Shown here piece after piece: positions 8,097 to 16,672 of a stretch of 64,000 nucleotides of DNA. Source of the stretch: Polyangium fumosum (lineage in GTDB: Bacteria; Myxococcota_A; Polyangia; Polyangiales; Polyangiaceae); the NCBI RefSeq assembly GCF_005144585.1, contig NZ_SSMQ01000012.1, positions 1 to 64,000 on the forward strand, written 5' to 3'. The notes beneath the pieces are model-generated. The model worked only from the letters and a program-made list of their open reading frames with translations. It did not search any database and had not been told where the DNA came from. The position numbers were made by a program, and so were the translations under genes. The stretch's first letter is position 1. Each line of letters begins with the position of its first letter.

Positions 8097-9196
8097 TTGT
8101 CCTCCATCACGCGCCCGCGCCGCGTGCCGGCCTTCATCTTGGCCTCCTGCTCCTGGTAGGTCGGCGCCTCTTCGAAGCGATCGAGGATGCGATCTTCCTG
8201 GCCCGGCTGGGGCTCCGGCGAGGCTGGTTGCGGCGGCGGAGGCGGCGACTGTCCGCCGTCCTGGCCCGCATCCTGGCCCGCGTCCTCTCCGCCGTCGCCA
8301 CCGCCGTCGTCGCCCGCGTCTTTCCCGCCGTCGTCGCCTGCGTCCTCGCCCGCGTCGTTGCCACCGTCGTCGCCGCCGTCGGACCCGTCCGAGCCATCGG
8401 ATCCATCGTCGCCGTCGGCGCCATCACTCGCGTCGTCGCTGCCGTCCTGGCCTGCGTCCTGGTTCGCGTCTTGATCGGCGTCCTGGCCCGCGTCCTTTTG
8501 GTCCTCGATGCGGCGCAGCGCGATGGCGCGGTTCCACGCGGCGTCGCGCCCGATCCCGTCGGCGGACGCGTCCTCGGGCAAACCCGGGATGAGCGCGAGC
8601 GCGTCGTCGTAGTGGCGCACGGCTTCCTCGTACTTCTTCCGCAAGAATTCGAGGTTGCCCGCGAGGTAGTGCGCGCGGGCGCGGAGATCGATCGGGACCT
8701 TCGGATCCTCGGCGATCGCCCGCACGACGATGAGCGCGCAGTCGACCTCGAGCGAGCGCATCGCGGCGAGCTGCTCTTCTTCGGGGCCGCCGTCGCTCTG
8801 CTCCTCCTCGCCGAAGCGCCGGCCGTACTTCTCCGCGACCGAGAACAGCACGAGGCCGAGATCAAACGAGCCGTTGTACTTCTGGCGAACGGCGTCCGGC
8901 AGCCCGAGGCCTGCGTCCGTGCACGGCCCGGTGCCGAGGTAACTTTCGAGGGCCTGCTCGGCCGATTCGAAGCGGCCCGCGTCGAGATCGGCGAGGGCCT
9001 GATCGACCGCGGGCGCGTTGCGTTCGAAGGGCGAGCGAGGATCCCACCCGCTGCACCCGGACGCGAGCCAGGTCGCGCCGCCGGCGACGCAGGCGAGCGC
9101 GAAGACGGCGATCGCCGCGGTCTTGGCGTGGTCGCGGAGCGCGCTCGATGCACGCGCGGCGCGGGCGACGCGCTCTTTGCGATCAGGCCGGGACAC
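8093..9196 (-). CDS. BatC-like TPR protein with an Asp/Gly repeat tail
   Basis: A 367-residue protein at the BatC position. It has one N-terminal membrane anchor (about 27-46, with a possible lipobox-like ASGC), TPR-like helices through about 230, then an extreme low-complexity acidic segment at about 231-316 made of short Asp/Gly/Ala/Gln repeats (AGQDADQDANQDAGQD type). A proline-rich linker and a short basic tail follow. The acidic block could bind cations such as calcium or act as an entropic spacer. Start: GTG at 9196 with an excellent AAAGGAGG six bases upstream, overlapping the batB end by 14 bp. The DNA of the acidic block is itself repetitive (about 8249-8506) and so prone to length change. 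Confidence 0.75.
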   Translation of the reverse strand: MSRPDRKERVARAARASSALRDHAKTAAIAVFALACVAGGATWLASGCSGWDPRSPFERNAPAVDQALADLDAGRFESAEQALESYLGTGPCTDAGLGLPDAVRQKYNGSFDLGLVLFSVAEKYGRRFGEEEQSDGGPEEEQLAAMRSLEVDCALIVVRAIAEDPKVPIDLRARAHYLAGNLEFLRKKYEEAVRHYDDALALIPGLPEDASADGIGRDAAWNRAIALRRIEDQKDAGQDADQDANQDAGQDGSDDASDGADGDDGSDGSDGSDGGDDGGNDAGEDAGDDGGKDAGDDGGGDGGEDAGQDAGQDGGQSPPPPPQPASPEPQPGQEDRILDRFEEAPTYQEQEAKMKAGTRRGRVMEDK

Positions 9197-10283
9197 GACG
9201 CGCCTCCTTTCGTTTGCGCTCGCCGGCGCGCGGGATCGGCTTCGGCGCGGCCCTCCGGCGGAGGATCCGGAGCGGCGCGTCCGTGATCAGCGCCTCGGCC
9301 ACGAGCAAGAGGATCGCGAGCCCGAGCGGGTAGTAGTAGACGTCGGCGTAGACCGTCTCGATCTTCTCGGCGAGCTCGCTCTTCATCTGCTTGCGCAGAT
9401 CCGCGGCGATCCGATCGATCCCGGTCGTGCCCTTGTCCGCCACGATGATCTCGCCGCCGGGCGTCGACGTGGCGATCGCCGCGAGCTGCTTCTCGCCGTT
9501 CACGGTGAGCGCCGTCGTGAGGGGTTTTCCGTTCCGGTCCGTCCGGAAGCCGACGACACGGCCGTCCTCGCCGACCTCGGGGATCCGCTCGGGCGTGCGG
9601 CCGCCGATCTGCACGACGTGCACCGTCGTGCCCTCGGCGCCGAGCTGGCGCGCGACGCCCGCCGGATCTCCCTCCAGATCCTCGCCATCCGTGACGAGCA
9701 GGATGATCCGTTTGTGCTCCGACGATTTCGGATCCCGCTTCAAGAGGTCCCGCGCGAGGGTGAGGGCGCGGGCGATCGCGGTGCCGCCGATGGGCATGTC
9801 GTTTGGATCGAGCTGGCGGAGGAACTGCGCGACCGCGGCACCGTCGGCGGTGAGGGGAAAACCCATCGGCTCGCCGGCGAAGGCGACGGCGGCGAAACGC
9901 GCGCCTTCGAGCTCCTTCACGAGCCGCGCGACCTCGACCTTCGCGCGGAAGATGCGCGAGGGCTCAACGTCCCGCGCATACATGCTCTTCGAGTAGTCGA
10001 GCACGAGGACCACGTCGACGTTCGTCGCTGGCACGAGGCGCGTTCCCTTGCCGTACTGCGGGCGCGCCGCCGCGAAAAACGCGAGCGCTGTGGCCATGAC
10101 GAGGAGGACGGCCTTCCATGCGCGGCGCACGGAGGGATCACTCGTGCGCAGCGCTTCGATGCGTTCGAGATCGCCGAAGGCTTGCGCCGCGCGCCGCCGG
10201 TAGATCGCGCCGAGCGCGAGCAGGACCGCGACGAGGGCGGCGAGGGCCGTGCAGAAGAGGAAGACGGGCGCGCCGAAGATCAC
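9183..10283 (-). CDS. batB: BatB, VWA-domain membrane protein
   Basis: A 366-residue VWA protein with two N-terminal helices (about 8-27 and 56-73), a VWA domain with MIDAS DYSKS at about 96-100 and a TDGEDLEGD metal-site loop later, and a C-terminal helix (YYPLGLAILLLVAEAL). VWA domains bind divalent metal and mediate protein-protein contacts; BatA and BatB act as a pair at the inner membrane. I chose GTG at 10283 because it overlaps the batA stop as GTGA and has GGAGG five bases upstream. An upstream GTG at 10304 would add seven residues but overlap batA by 25 bp. Confidence 0.85.
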   Translation of the reverse strand: MIFGAPVFLFCTALAALVAVLLALGAIYRRRAAQAFGDLERIEALRTSDPSVRRAWKAVLLVMATALAFFAAARPQYGKGTRLVPATNVDVVLVLDYSKSMYARDVEPSRIFRAKVEVARLVKELEGARFAAVAFAGEPMGFPLTADGAAVAQFLRQLDPNDMPIGGTAIARALTLARDLLKRDPKSSEHKRIILLVTDGEDLEGDPAGVARQLGAEGTTVHVVQIGGRTPERIPEVGEDGRVVGFRTDRNGKPLTTALTVNGEKQLAAIATSTPGGEIIVADKGTTGIDRIAADLRKQMKSELAEKIETVYADVYYYPLGLAILLLVAEALITDAPLRILRRRAAPKPIPRAGERKRKEARRVPA

Positions 10284-11416
10284 GGGAACCTCCGGAGCAG
10301 CCACGCCCGAAGCAACGCGTCGAGGCCCACGAGCACGACACCGGGCACGAGCAGGAACGGAAAGAGATCCTCGAACGAACCGCGGCTCGCCTCGAAGCGG
10401 GTCTTCTCCAGCTTGTCGAGCACCGCGTGCATGCTCTGCGCGAGCGCCTGTGCGTCGGTCGCGATGTACGCCTCACCGTTCGTGGTCTTGGCGATCCACT
10501 TGAGCAGCTCGGGGTTCACGGGGTAACGGCGGCGCACGTACCGCGGCTGGCCCAGGGGATCGAAGCCGTCTTCGACGTCGACCTCGTCGTCGTTGCCGAT
10601 CTGGATCGTGCTGATCTGCGCGCCTACGCTGGTCGCGAGGTGCGTCGCGTACTGCGGCGAGACCAGGCCTTCCTTGTTGTCGCCGTCCGTGAGCAGCACG
10701 ATCACCTTCGAGTGCGCGTCGCTCCGGCGGAGGCGCGCGACGGCCGTGGCGAGCCCGTCGCCGATCGCCGTGCTCGATCCGTCGATCACGTCGAGCGTCA
10801 TCTTGCCGACGAGCTCGCTCAGGAGGTGGTAGTCGAGCGTGGGCGGCGAGAGGACATACGCGCTCTTGCCGAAGACAACGACACCGATACGGTCGGTCTT
10901 CCGGCGCGAGATGAAGTCCTGAAGGACGATCTTCGCCGTATCGAGCCGCGTGAGGCGCTTGCCGCGCGGCAGCGTGATCCGGCCTGGCAGGTCGCCCGGC
11001 TTGGCGTCGAGGATCGCGCGCATCGAGCCCGAGAGGTCGAGCGCGACCACGATGTCGATGCCTTTGTCGTCGCTGCGCTCGTCGCGCAGGATCGAGATCG
11101 GGCGCGCGATCGCGGTGACCAGCAGCGCGACCGACACCGCGCGCAGCACGCCCGGCAGATCCCGGAGCTTTGCGCGCACGCCGCGTGGACCCGTGACGAA
11201 CGGCAGGACCGTACCGATGCGCAGCCGCGGCGTGCGCTGGTCCTGCCCCGCCGTGCCCCACCAGAGCAGGAAGGGGACGATCGCCAGGCCGAGGAGCAAC
11301 CACGGCAGCTCGAAGCTCGCGCTCTCCCAGGCGTCACGTCGCGAGAGGAAAGGCCACGCGAGCGCGAGCGCGAGCACCACGAGGGTTTGCAGGAGGACGA
11401 GGGCGAACCGTTTCAT
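10280..11416 (-). CDS. batA: BatA, VWA-domain membrane protein
   Basis: A 378-residue paralogue of BatB with the same layout. Hydrophobic helices lie at about 4-22, 37-54 and 90-105. The VWA MIDAS DLSGS is at 127-131, TDGDN forms the third metal loop, and a C-terminal helix (LFPFLLVPGVVLVGLDALL) anchors it. It is more canonical than BatB at the MIDAS (DLSGSM against DYSKSM). The start ATG 11416 overlaps the upstream stop as ATGA. It acts with MoxR and the DUF58 protein, whose homologues are thought to work as an AAA+/VWA chaperone pair. Confidence 0.87.
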   Translation of the reverse strand: MKRFALVLLQTLVVLALALAWPFLSRRDAWESASFELPWLLLGLAIVPFLLWWGTAGQDQRTPRLRIGTVLPFVTGPRGVRAKLRDLPGVLRAVSVALLVTAIARPISILRDERSDDKGIDIVVALDLSGSMRAILDAKPGDLPGRITLPRGKRLTRLDTAKIVLQDFISRRKTDRIGVVVFGKSAYVLSPPTLDYHLLSELVGKMTLDVIDGSSTAIGDGLATAVARLRRSDAHSKVIVLLTDGDNKEGLVSPQYATHLATSVGAQISTIQIGNDDEVDVEDGFDPLGQPRYVRRRYPVNPELLKWIAKTTNGEAYIATDAQALAQSMHAVLDKLEKTRFEASRGSFEDLFPFLLVPGVVLVGLDALLRAWLLRRFP

Positions 11417-12522
11417 GCCGACCCTCCCGCAGCTTCCTTGCGGCTCGTGGCCTCCCCGGATCCCGCCTGGGGCGGGGTCGTGTTGCGCACGATCGTGATG
11501 CCGCGATCGAGCGCCGCGAGGCAGTCGTTTTCGCTCGGCACGACGCGCGCGAACTTCACGAGGTCGGCTTCTTCGAGGAAGCGCGTGATCGTGTCGAGCC
11601 CGCGCACCGGCGGCCGCACGCGCGCGAGCGTCCGCTGCATCTCGTCGGTCGTGCTTTCGAGGCCGTCGAAGCCATACCGCGCGCCGAGGTACTTGCGCAC
11701 GCAGTCGCTCACGCGGTCGAAGTACTCGTCGTTGCGGCCCTCGGCGATCAGCGTCGAGGCGCGGATCGCTTCGAGCTCCTCGATCGCAGCGATCCACGGC
11801 AGCTTGGGCGCCACGTACGGCACGGGCTTCGGGCGACGTGACCAGCGCAGGAAGAGCCACGCGCCGATCGCCGTGAGGATCGCCCCCACGAGCGCGCCCA
11901 CCGCGAGCTGCTTGGCAAGCACCCACTCCTCGCGTTGCGATCTTCCCTCGGGGTTCGGTCGGACCTTCGGATCGAGCTCGTTCGCGATCGGATCCTCGAC
12001 CAAGATCGGATGCGGCGCCGTGCAGACCGTGACGAGATCACCGCTCGCGCGCGCCAGCGTGATCGGCACGGGCGGCAGCATCATCACGTTGCGGCCGGGG
12101 TTCTTTGGCAGGGCCACGAACGGGATCGAAAGCTTCGTCGTGGAGGACGTCTCGCCCGCCTCTGTGACAGCGATCGGGCCTGCGCCGCCGTCCGGGTCGG
12201 GCAGGACGAACCCTGCCTCTTCGAGCGCCTTGTACTGATCGCTGCTGCGCTCGACCCGAACACCGCCGGGCATCACGGTCTCGCCCTTGCCGTGCACGAC
12301 CGTGATTTCGAGCGGCGCGGCCCAGCCGCTCGTCCCGCGCTCGGGGAAGGTCTCCGTGATCTTCGGCCGGCTCGCGCCCTCGGGGACACGCTCCACGCAC
12401 GATGCCCACACCCGCGCGCCCGCGTCCGCGTCCGTCTCCTCGGCCAGCGCCGTGCGCGCCGCCGCGAAGGCCATTGCCGCGGCCGCGAAGGCGAACGCCG
12501 TGAGGCGCCTCGTCCTCGTCAT
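11413..12522 (-). CDS. DUF4381-like membrane protein of the Bat operon
   Basis: A 369-residue protein with a signal peptide (about 1-27), a beta-rich periplasmic domain with two to three Cys, one transmembrane helix at about 205-227 and a helical cytoplasmic domain of about 140 residues. The position between the DUF58 and BatA genes is that normally held by DUF4381-type proteins, which is the main reason for the name; the periplasmic domain itself is not recognisable. ATGA overlaps exist at both ends (12519-12522 and 11413-11416). It probably links the cytoplasmic MoxR/DUF58 machine to the periplasmic Bat proteins (inference). Confidence 0.65.
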   Translation of the reverse strand: MTRTRRLTAFAFAAAAMAFAAARTALAEETDADAGARVWASCVERVPEGASRPKITETFPERGTSGWAAPLEITVVHGKGETVMPGGVRVERSSDQYKALEEAGFVLPDPDGGAGPIAVTEAGETSSTTKLSIPFVALPKNPGRNVMMLPPVPITLARASGDLVTVCTAPHPILVEDPIANELDPKVRPNPEGRSQREEWVLAKQLAVGALVGAILTAIGAWLFLRWSRRPKPVPYVAPKLPWIAAIEELEAIRASTLIAEGRNDEYFDRVSDCVRKYLGARYGFDGLESTTDEMQRTLARVRPPVRGLDTITRFLEEADLVKFARVVPSENDCLAALDRGITIVRNTTPPQAGSGEATSRKEAAGGSA

Positions 12523-13532
12523 CGCCGGGCCCTCCTCGCGCGCTTCGCGAAGAGCTGGCGCAGCGGCTCCACGTAGCTCTGGTCCGTGCGGATCGTGACC
12601 GTGTCGACCGCGAGTTTCTTGAACAGCTTGTCCCGATCACGCCGCATCTTCCGCATCTCGGCCGCGTATCGCTCCCGCACCTTGCGATCCGAGGTGTCGA
12701 CGAGCACCTGCTCGCCCGTCTCCAGGTCCTCGAACGTCGCCAAGCCCACGTCCGGCAGCTCCGCGTCGCGTGGATCCTCGATCACCACCGGGATCACGTC
12801 GTGCTTGCTCGCCGCGAGCGCGAGGGCCCGCTCGTAGCCGTGGTCGAAGAAGTCGCTCACGATGAACGCGACGCTCCTTCGCTTCTGCACCTTCGAGAGC
12901 GTCTCCAGCGCGACCCGCAGGTTCGTCCCCGCGCTCTCCGGCTCGTGCCCCAGGATCTCGCGGACGACGCGCATCACGTGTTTGTCGCCCTTCTTCGGCG
13001 GGACGATCTTCTCCACGCGGTCCGTGGCCAGCACGAGGCCCACGCGGTCGTTGTTGCGGATCGCGCTGAACGCGCAGAGCGCGCAGATCTCCGCCGCGAC
13101 CACGGCCTTCGAGGCCCGCCGCGTCCCGAAGAGCTCGCTCTCCGACGCGTCGACCACGAGCATCACGGTCATCTCGCGCTCTTCGGTGAAGACCTTCACG
13201 AAGGCCTCGTTCATGCGCGCCGACACGTTCCAGTCGATCCAGCGCACGTCGTCGCCGGGGTTGTACGCGCGCACCTCGCGGAACGAGAGCCCCTGGCCGC
13301 GGAACACCGACGAGTACGACCCCGAGAGCTGCTCGTTCGCGAGGTGGCTCGTCTTGATCTCGATCACGCGCAGCCGCTTCAGGAGGTCCGCGGCGCCGGC
13401 CTTCGCGCCGTCCTTCTTGCTCGCCGCTTCGTCCGGCGGGGGCTCGTCGCCGAGCCCGAAGAACGCACGGAGGCGCTCCCCGAAGCTCGGGCCCTTCGTC
13501 GCCCCTTTCTTCGTACGGCCGCGGGCCTTCAC
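12519..13532 (-). CDS. DUF58 protein (VWA-like MoxR partner)
   Basis: A 337-residue soluble DUF58 protein. After a basic N-terminus (about 1-50), the typical core appears: REVRAYNPGDDVRWIDWNVS at about 86-105, then FTEEREMTVMLVVDASES with the VWA-like metal motif DASES at 128-132, and a SDFFD motif later. DUF58 proteins are the usual cytosolic partner encoded directly after MoxR and are believed to bring targets to the AAA+ ring. The ATG overlaps the moxR stop by four bases. Confidence 0.87.
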   Translation of the reverse strand: MKARGRTKKGATKGPSFGERLRAFFGLGDEPPPDEAASKKDGAKAGAADLLKRLRVIEIKTSHLANEQLSGSYSSVFRGQGLSFREVRAYNPGDDVRWIDWNVSARMNEAFVKVFTEEREMTVMLVVDASESELFGTRRASKAVVAAEICALCAFSAIRNNDRVGLVLATDRVEKIVPPKKGDKHVMRVVREILGHEPESAGTNLRVALETLSKVQKRRSVAFIVSDFFDHGYERALALAASKHDVIPVVIEDPRDAELPDVGLATFEDLETGEQVLVDTSDRKVRERYAAEMRKMRRDRDKLFKKLAVDTVTIRTDQSYVEPLRQLFAKRARRARR

Positions 13533-14515
13533 GGCACCTCGACCACCTCGAACACGCGCCGCACGACCTGCTCGGTCGTCACCTCTTCGGCCTCGGCCTC
13601 GTACGTGAGCACCATGCGGTGCCGCAAGACGTCCGGCCCCACGGCCTTCACGTCCTCGGGCGTCACGTACCCGCGGTGCCGCAGGAACGCGTGCGCCCGC
13701 GCCGCCAGCGCCAGCGCGATCGAGGCGCGCGGGCTCGCGCCGTATTCGATCATGCTCGCGAGCTCCTTCATGCCCTTCTGGTTCGGCTCGCGCGTCGCGA
13801 AGACCACGCCGACGATGTAGTCCTTCACGCGGTCATCCATGTAGACGTCGCGCACGACCTTGCGCGCGCTGACGAGCGTCTCGGGCTCGATGATCTTGCT
13901 CGCGCTCGCCTCGATGAGCCCCGTCGTGCGGTCGATGATCTGCCGCTCCTCCGCGCGGGTCGGGTACCCGACCTTCACCATCAGCATGAAGCGATCGACC
14001 TGCGCCTCGGGCAAACGGTACGTGCCCTCCTGCTCGATCGGGTTCTGCGTCGCCATGACCACGAAGGGATCGGGCAGCTTGTAGGTCGAGTCGCCGATCG
14101 TGACCTGCTTCTCCTGCATCGCTTCGAGCAGCGCGCTCTGCACCTTCGCCGGCGCGCGGTTGATCTCGTCGGCGAGCACGAGGTTCGCGAAGATCGGACC
14201 GAGCTTCGAGGAGAACTCGCCCTTCTGGTGGTTGTAGATGACCGTGCCGATCACGTCGGCCGGCAGCAGATCGGGCGTGAACTGGATGCGCGAGAACTTC
14301 GCGTGGATCGCGTCGCAGAGCGTGCGGACCGTGAGCGTCTTCGCGAGACCCGGCACGCCTTCGAGCAGGACGTGCCCGCCCGTGAGCAGGCCGATCAGGA
14401 TCCGCTCGACCATGTAGGTTTGCCCGACGATCACCTTGCCGACCTCGGCGATCAGGTTGTCGACGAAGGCACTCTCTTTCGCGACGAGCTCGTTCAGGGC
14501 GCGGACGTCGTGCAT
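13529..14515 (-). CDS. moxR: MoxR-type AAA+ ATPase
   Basis: A 328-residue MoxR ATPase and the first gene of the operon. Walker A GVPGLAKT is at 53-60, Walker B is in LVLADEINRAPAKVQSALLE, sensor 1 is around ATQNPIEQEGTYRLPEAQ, and the lid domain includes GASPRASIALALAARA. All catalytic residues are present. MoxR proteins use ATP hydrolysis to remodel or load metal into client proteins together with VWA partners. Seven overlapping genes follow, so expression of the whole 9-kb unit probably starts in the 165 bp upstream of 14515. Confidence 0.92.
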   Translation of the reverse strand: MHDVRALNELVAKESAFVDNLIAEVGKVIVGQTYMVERILIGLLTGGHVLLEGVPGLAKTLTVRTLCDAIHAKFSRIQFTPDLLPADVIGTVIYNHQKGEFSSKLGPIFANLVLADEINRAPAKVQSALLEAMQEKQVTIGDSTYKLPDPFVVMATQNPIEQEGTYRLPEAQVDRFMLMVKVGYPTRAEERQIIDRTTGLIEASASKIIEPETLVSARKVVRDVYMDDRVKDYIVGVVFATREPNQKGMKELASMIEYGASPRASIALALAARAHAFLRHRGYVTPEDVKAVGPDVLRHRMVLTYEAEAEEVTTEQVVRRVFEVVEVP

Positions 14516-14681
14516 GGCATGAACCGGGAAGGTTGTCTGGGCGGGCGTTGCCGCATGGCCGTCGTGGCTCGATCCCGCGCCTCGCGCGCGTGATCATCGT
14601 GCGGCGTGCACATAGCAAGGCTCGCGGCGCGTGGACAGGCGCGGCGGCGCCTTTATTCCCGAAAGCGGCGCGCGGCGCTCG

Positions 14682-14999
14682 CTACATCGCCGAGATCACG
14701 TTGAGCACCGCGTTTCCGCGAATCTTGCCGTAGAGCTGCCAGATCTCGATCTTGTACGCGCCCGGGGCCGAGGCGGTGAACTCGATCGGCGGCGCGCTCT
14801 GCGGCTTTCCCGTGGGGAGATCACGCAGGACCCGCTCGATGATCACCTTGCCCGAGGGCGACTTGATCCGGACGTTGAACGGGGGATCCGCGTCATCGTC
14901 CGAGCGGAAGACGAGCTTGACCAGGTCCCCTACGCGCGCGGGGTCGGTCTTGCAGATCGTCTCGATTTCTCCGACGTTGTCGGTGATGGTCCGGGACAC
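14682..14999 (-). CDS. Small hypothetical protein
   Basis: A 105-residue protein starting at GTG 14999 with no strong ribosome site; an in-frame stop 15 bp upstream limits any extension. The sequence is compatible with a single beta-sandwich (PGAYKIEIWQLYGKIRGNAV near the end) and has no signal peptide. I do not recognise the family. It lies 166 bp upstream of moxR on the same strand and could be the first gene of the same transcript, but the gap is much larger than the overlaps inside the operon. Confidence 0.5.
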   Translation of the reverse strand: MSRTITDNVGEIETICKTDPARVGDLVKLVFRSDDDADPPFNVRIKSPSGKVIIERVLRDLPTGKPQSAPPIEFTASAPGAYKIEIWQLYGKIRGNAVLNVISAM

Positions 15000-15093
15000 G
15001 TCGTTGCTCGTTCAGGCCTTCACGCTCTGATACGTCGCCCGCTCCGCGGTGGGAGCGAGCGACCGACGGACGACATTGTACGCACGGACAACC

Positions 15094-15120
15094 CCGGTTC
15101 GCGAATTTGGGGCGAACCGG
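15094..15120 (-). terminator. Hairpin after gcvPB
   Basis: A perfect 9-bp stem (CCGGTTCGC and its complement at 112-120 of the 15-kb block) encloses a 9-base loop, starting 10 bp past the gcvPB stop. No T-run follows on the minus strand, so it is a terminator-like or 3'-stabilising hairpin rather than a canonical intrinsic terminator. Confidence 0.5.
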
Positions 15121-15129
15121 AGCCCGTGG

Positions 15130-16629
15130 TCAGCCCGCCTGCGGCCGCCAGCGCAGCCGCGGCTGCCGCGCCGCGCGAGCCTCGTCGAGCCTTCCGACGA
15201 CGGTGTTGTGCGGCGCACCTTTCACGAGGGCCGGATCTTCCTGGGCCTCGCGGGCGATGGCCTTCATCGCGTCGATGAACTCGTCGAGGGTCTCCTTCGT
15301 CTCGGTCTCGGTCGGCTCGATCATGAGCGCGCCCGGGACGACGAGCGGGAAGTAGATCGTCGGCGCGTGGAAGCCGTAGTCGAGCAGGCGCTTGGCCACG
15401 TCGAGCGTCTTGACGCCCGTCGCCTTCTCCAGGTCGACGTCGCTCAGCACGACCTCGTGCATGCACGCCTCCGGCACCGGCGCGGCGTACGTGTCCTTCA
15501 GCATCGCCCACAGGTAGCGGGCGTTCAGGACCGCGAGCGCGCTCGCCATCTTGAGGCCCTCGCCGCCCATCTCGCGCAGGTACGTGTAGGCGCGGATGAA
15601 CATGCCGAAGTTGCCGTAGAACGCGCGCAGACGGCCGATCGAATGCGGGCGATCCCGATCGAACGCGAACGTGCCGTCGTCCTTGCGCACGAGCACGGGG
15701 CCGGGCTGGAAGGGCTCGAGGTGCTTCTTGAAGCAGACCGGGCCCGAGCCGGGGCCACCGCCGCCGTGTGGCGTGGTGAAGGTCTTGTGCAGGTTGATGT
15801 GGATCACGTCCACGCCGATGTCGCCGGGGCGCGCGTGGCCCATGATCGCGTTCGTGTTCGCGCCGTCGCCGTACACGAGGCCGCCCTTGCCGTGCACGAT
15901 CTCGATGATCTCGGGTAGGTGCTTCTCGTAGACGCCGAGCGTGTTCGGGTTCGTGATCATGAGGCCGCAGACGTCGTCGCCGCCTTCACGCTCGATCGCG
16001 GCGAGGACCTCTTGCGGCGTGACGACGCCGCCGGGGTTCTTCTCGATCTTCACGGCGACGAGGCCGTTCAGCGCGCAGGAGGCCGGGTTCGTGCCGTGTG
16101 CGCTCTCCGGGATGAAGACCTTCTTCGGGCTGCGACCCTTCGACGCGTGGTAGGCGCGCATCATCATGAGCCCGGTCAGCTCGCCCTGCGCGCCTGCCGA
16201 AGGCTGCAGCGAGCAGGCGTCCATGCCGCTCACCGCGGAGAGCATCTGCTGCACGTGCCACATGACCTCGAGCGAGCCTTGTGCGAGCTCGTCCGGCGTC
16301 TCGGGGTGCATCTTCAAGAAGGCCGGGATGCGCGCGGCCCACTCGTTGATCTTGGGGTTGTACTTCATCGTGCACGACCCGAGCGGATAGAGCTGCGAGT
16401 CGATGCAGAAGTTCCACTGCGAGAGGCGCACGAAGTGCCGGAACGCCTCGGGCTCGCTCACCTCGGGCAAACCCGCGGCCTCCTTGCGCGCGAGCGCGCC
16501 GAAGTGCGCGGCCGGATCGACGTCCGGCACGTCGAGCGGGGAGAGCGAGGCGCCCGAGCGCCCCTTCGTCCCACGCTCGAAAATGGGGGGCTCGCGGAAC
16601 TTGATTCCTTGCGGTTGAGGTCGTGCCAT
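15130..16629 (-). CDS. gcvPB: Glycine dehydrogenase (decarboxylating) subunit 2
   Basis: A 499-residue P-protein beta subunit of the glycine cleavage system. It decarboxylates glycine and passes the aminomethyl group to the lipoyl arm of H protein. The PLP lysine is K282 in HINLHKTFTTPHGGGGPGSG, and the N-terminal EPPIFER motif is present. This is the two-subunit form of P-protein, so it needs GcvPA. No gcvPA, gcvH or gcvT lies in this window, and its neighbours are unrelated. ATG at 16629 fits the family N-terminus. A hairpin follows the gene. Confidence 0.93.
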   Translation of the reverse strand: MARPQPQGIKFREPPIFERGTKGRSGASLSPLDVPDVDPAAHFGALARKEAAGLPEVSEPEAFRHFVRLSQWNFCIDSQLYPLGSCTMKYNPKINEWAARIPAFLKMHPETPDELAQGSLEVMWHVQQMLSAVSGMDACSLQPSAGAQGELTGLMMMRAYHASKGRSPKKVFIPESAHGTNPASCALNGLVAVKIEKNPGGVVTPQEVLAAIEREGGDDVCGLMITNPNTLGVYEKHLPEIIEIVHGKGGLVYGDGANTNAIMGHARPGDIGVDVIHINLHKTFTTPHGGGGPGSGPVCFKKHLEPFQPGPVLVRKDDGTFAFDRDRPHSIGRLRAFYGNFGMFIRAYTYLREMGGEGLKMASALAVLNARYLWAMLKDTYAAPVPEACMHEVVLSDVDLEKATGVKTLDVAKRLLDYGFHAPTIYFPLVVPGALMIEPTETETKETLDEFIDAMKAIAREAQEDPALVKGAPHNTVVGRLDEARAARQPRLRWRPQAG

Positions 16630-16672
16630 TTCGCAATCTCGCTCGGGCGAGGGAACGTCCCCGAGCCTCCTG

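Noticed and set aside
10304-10304. GTG at 10304 as the batB start
   Set aside because: GTG at 10283 has the GTGA overlap with batA and a GGAGG at ideal distance, so the shorter start is preferred.
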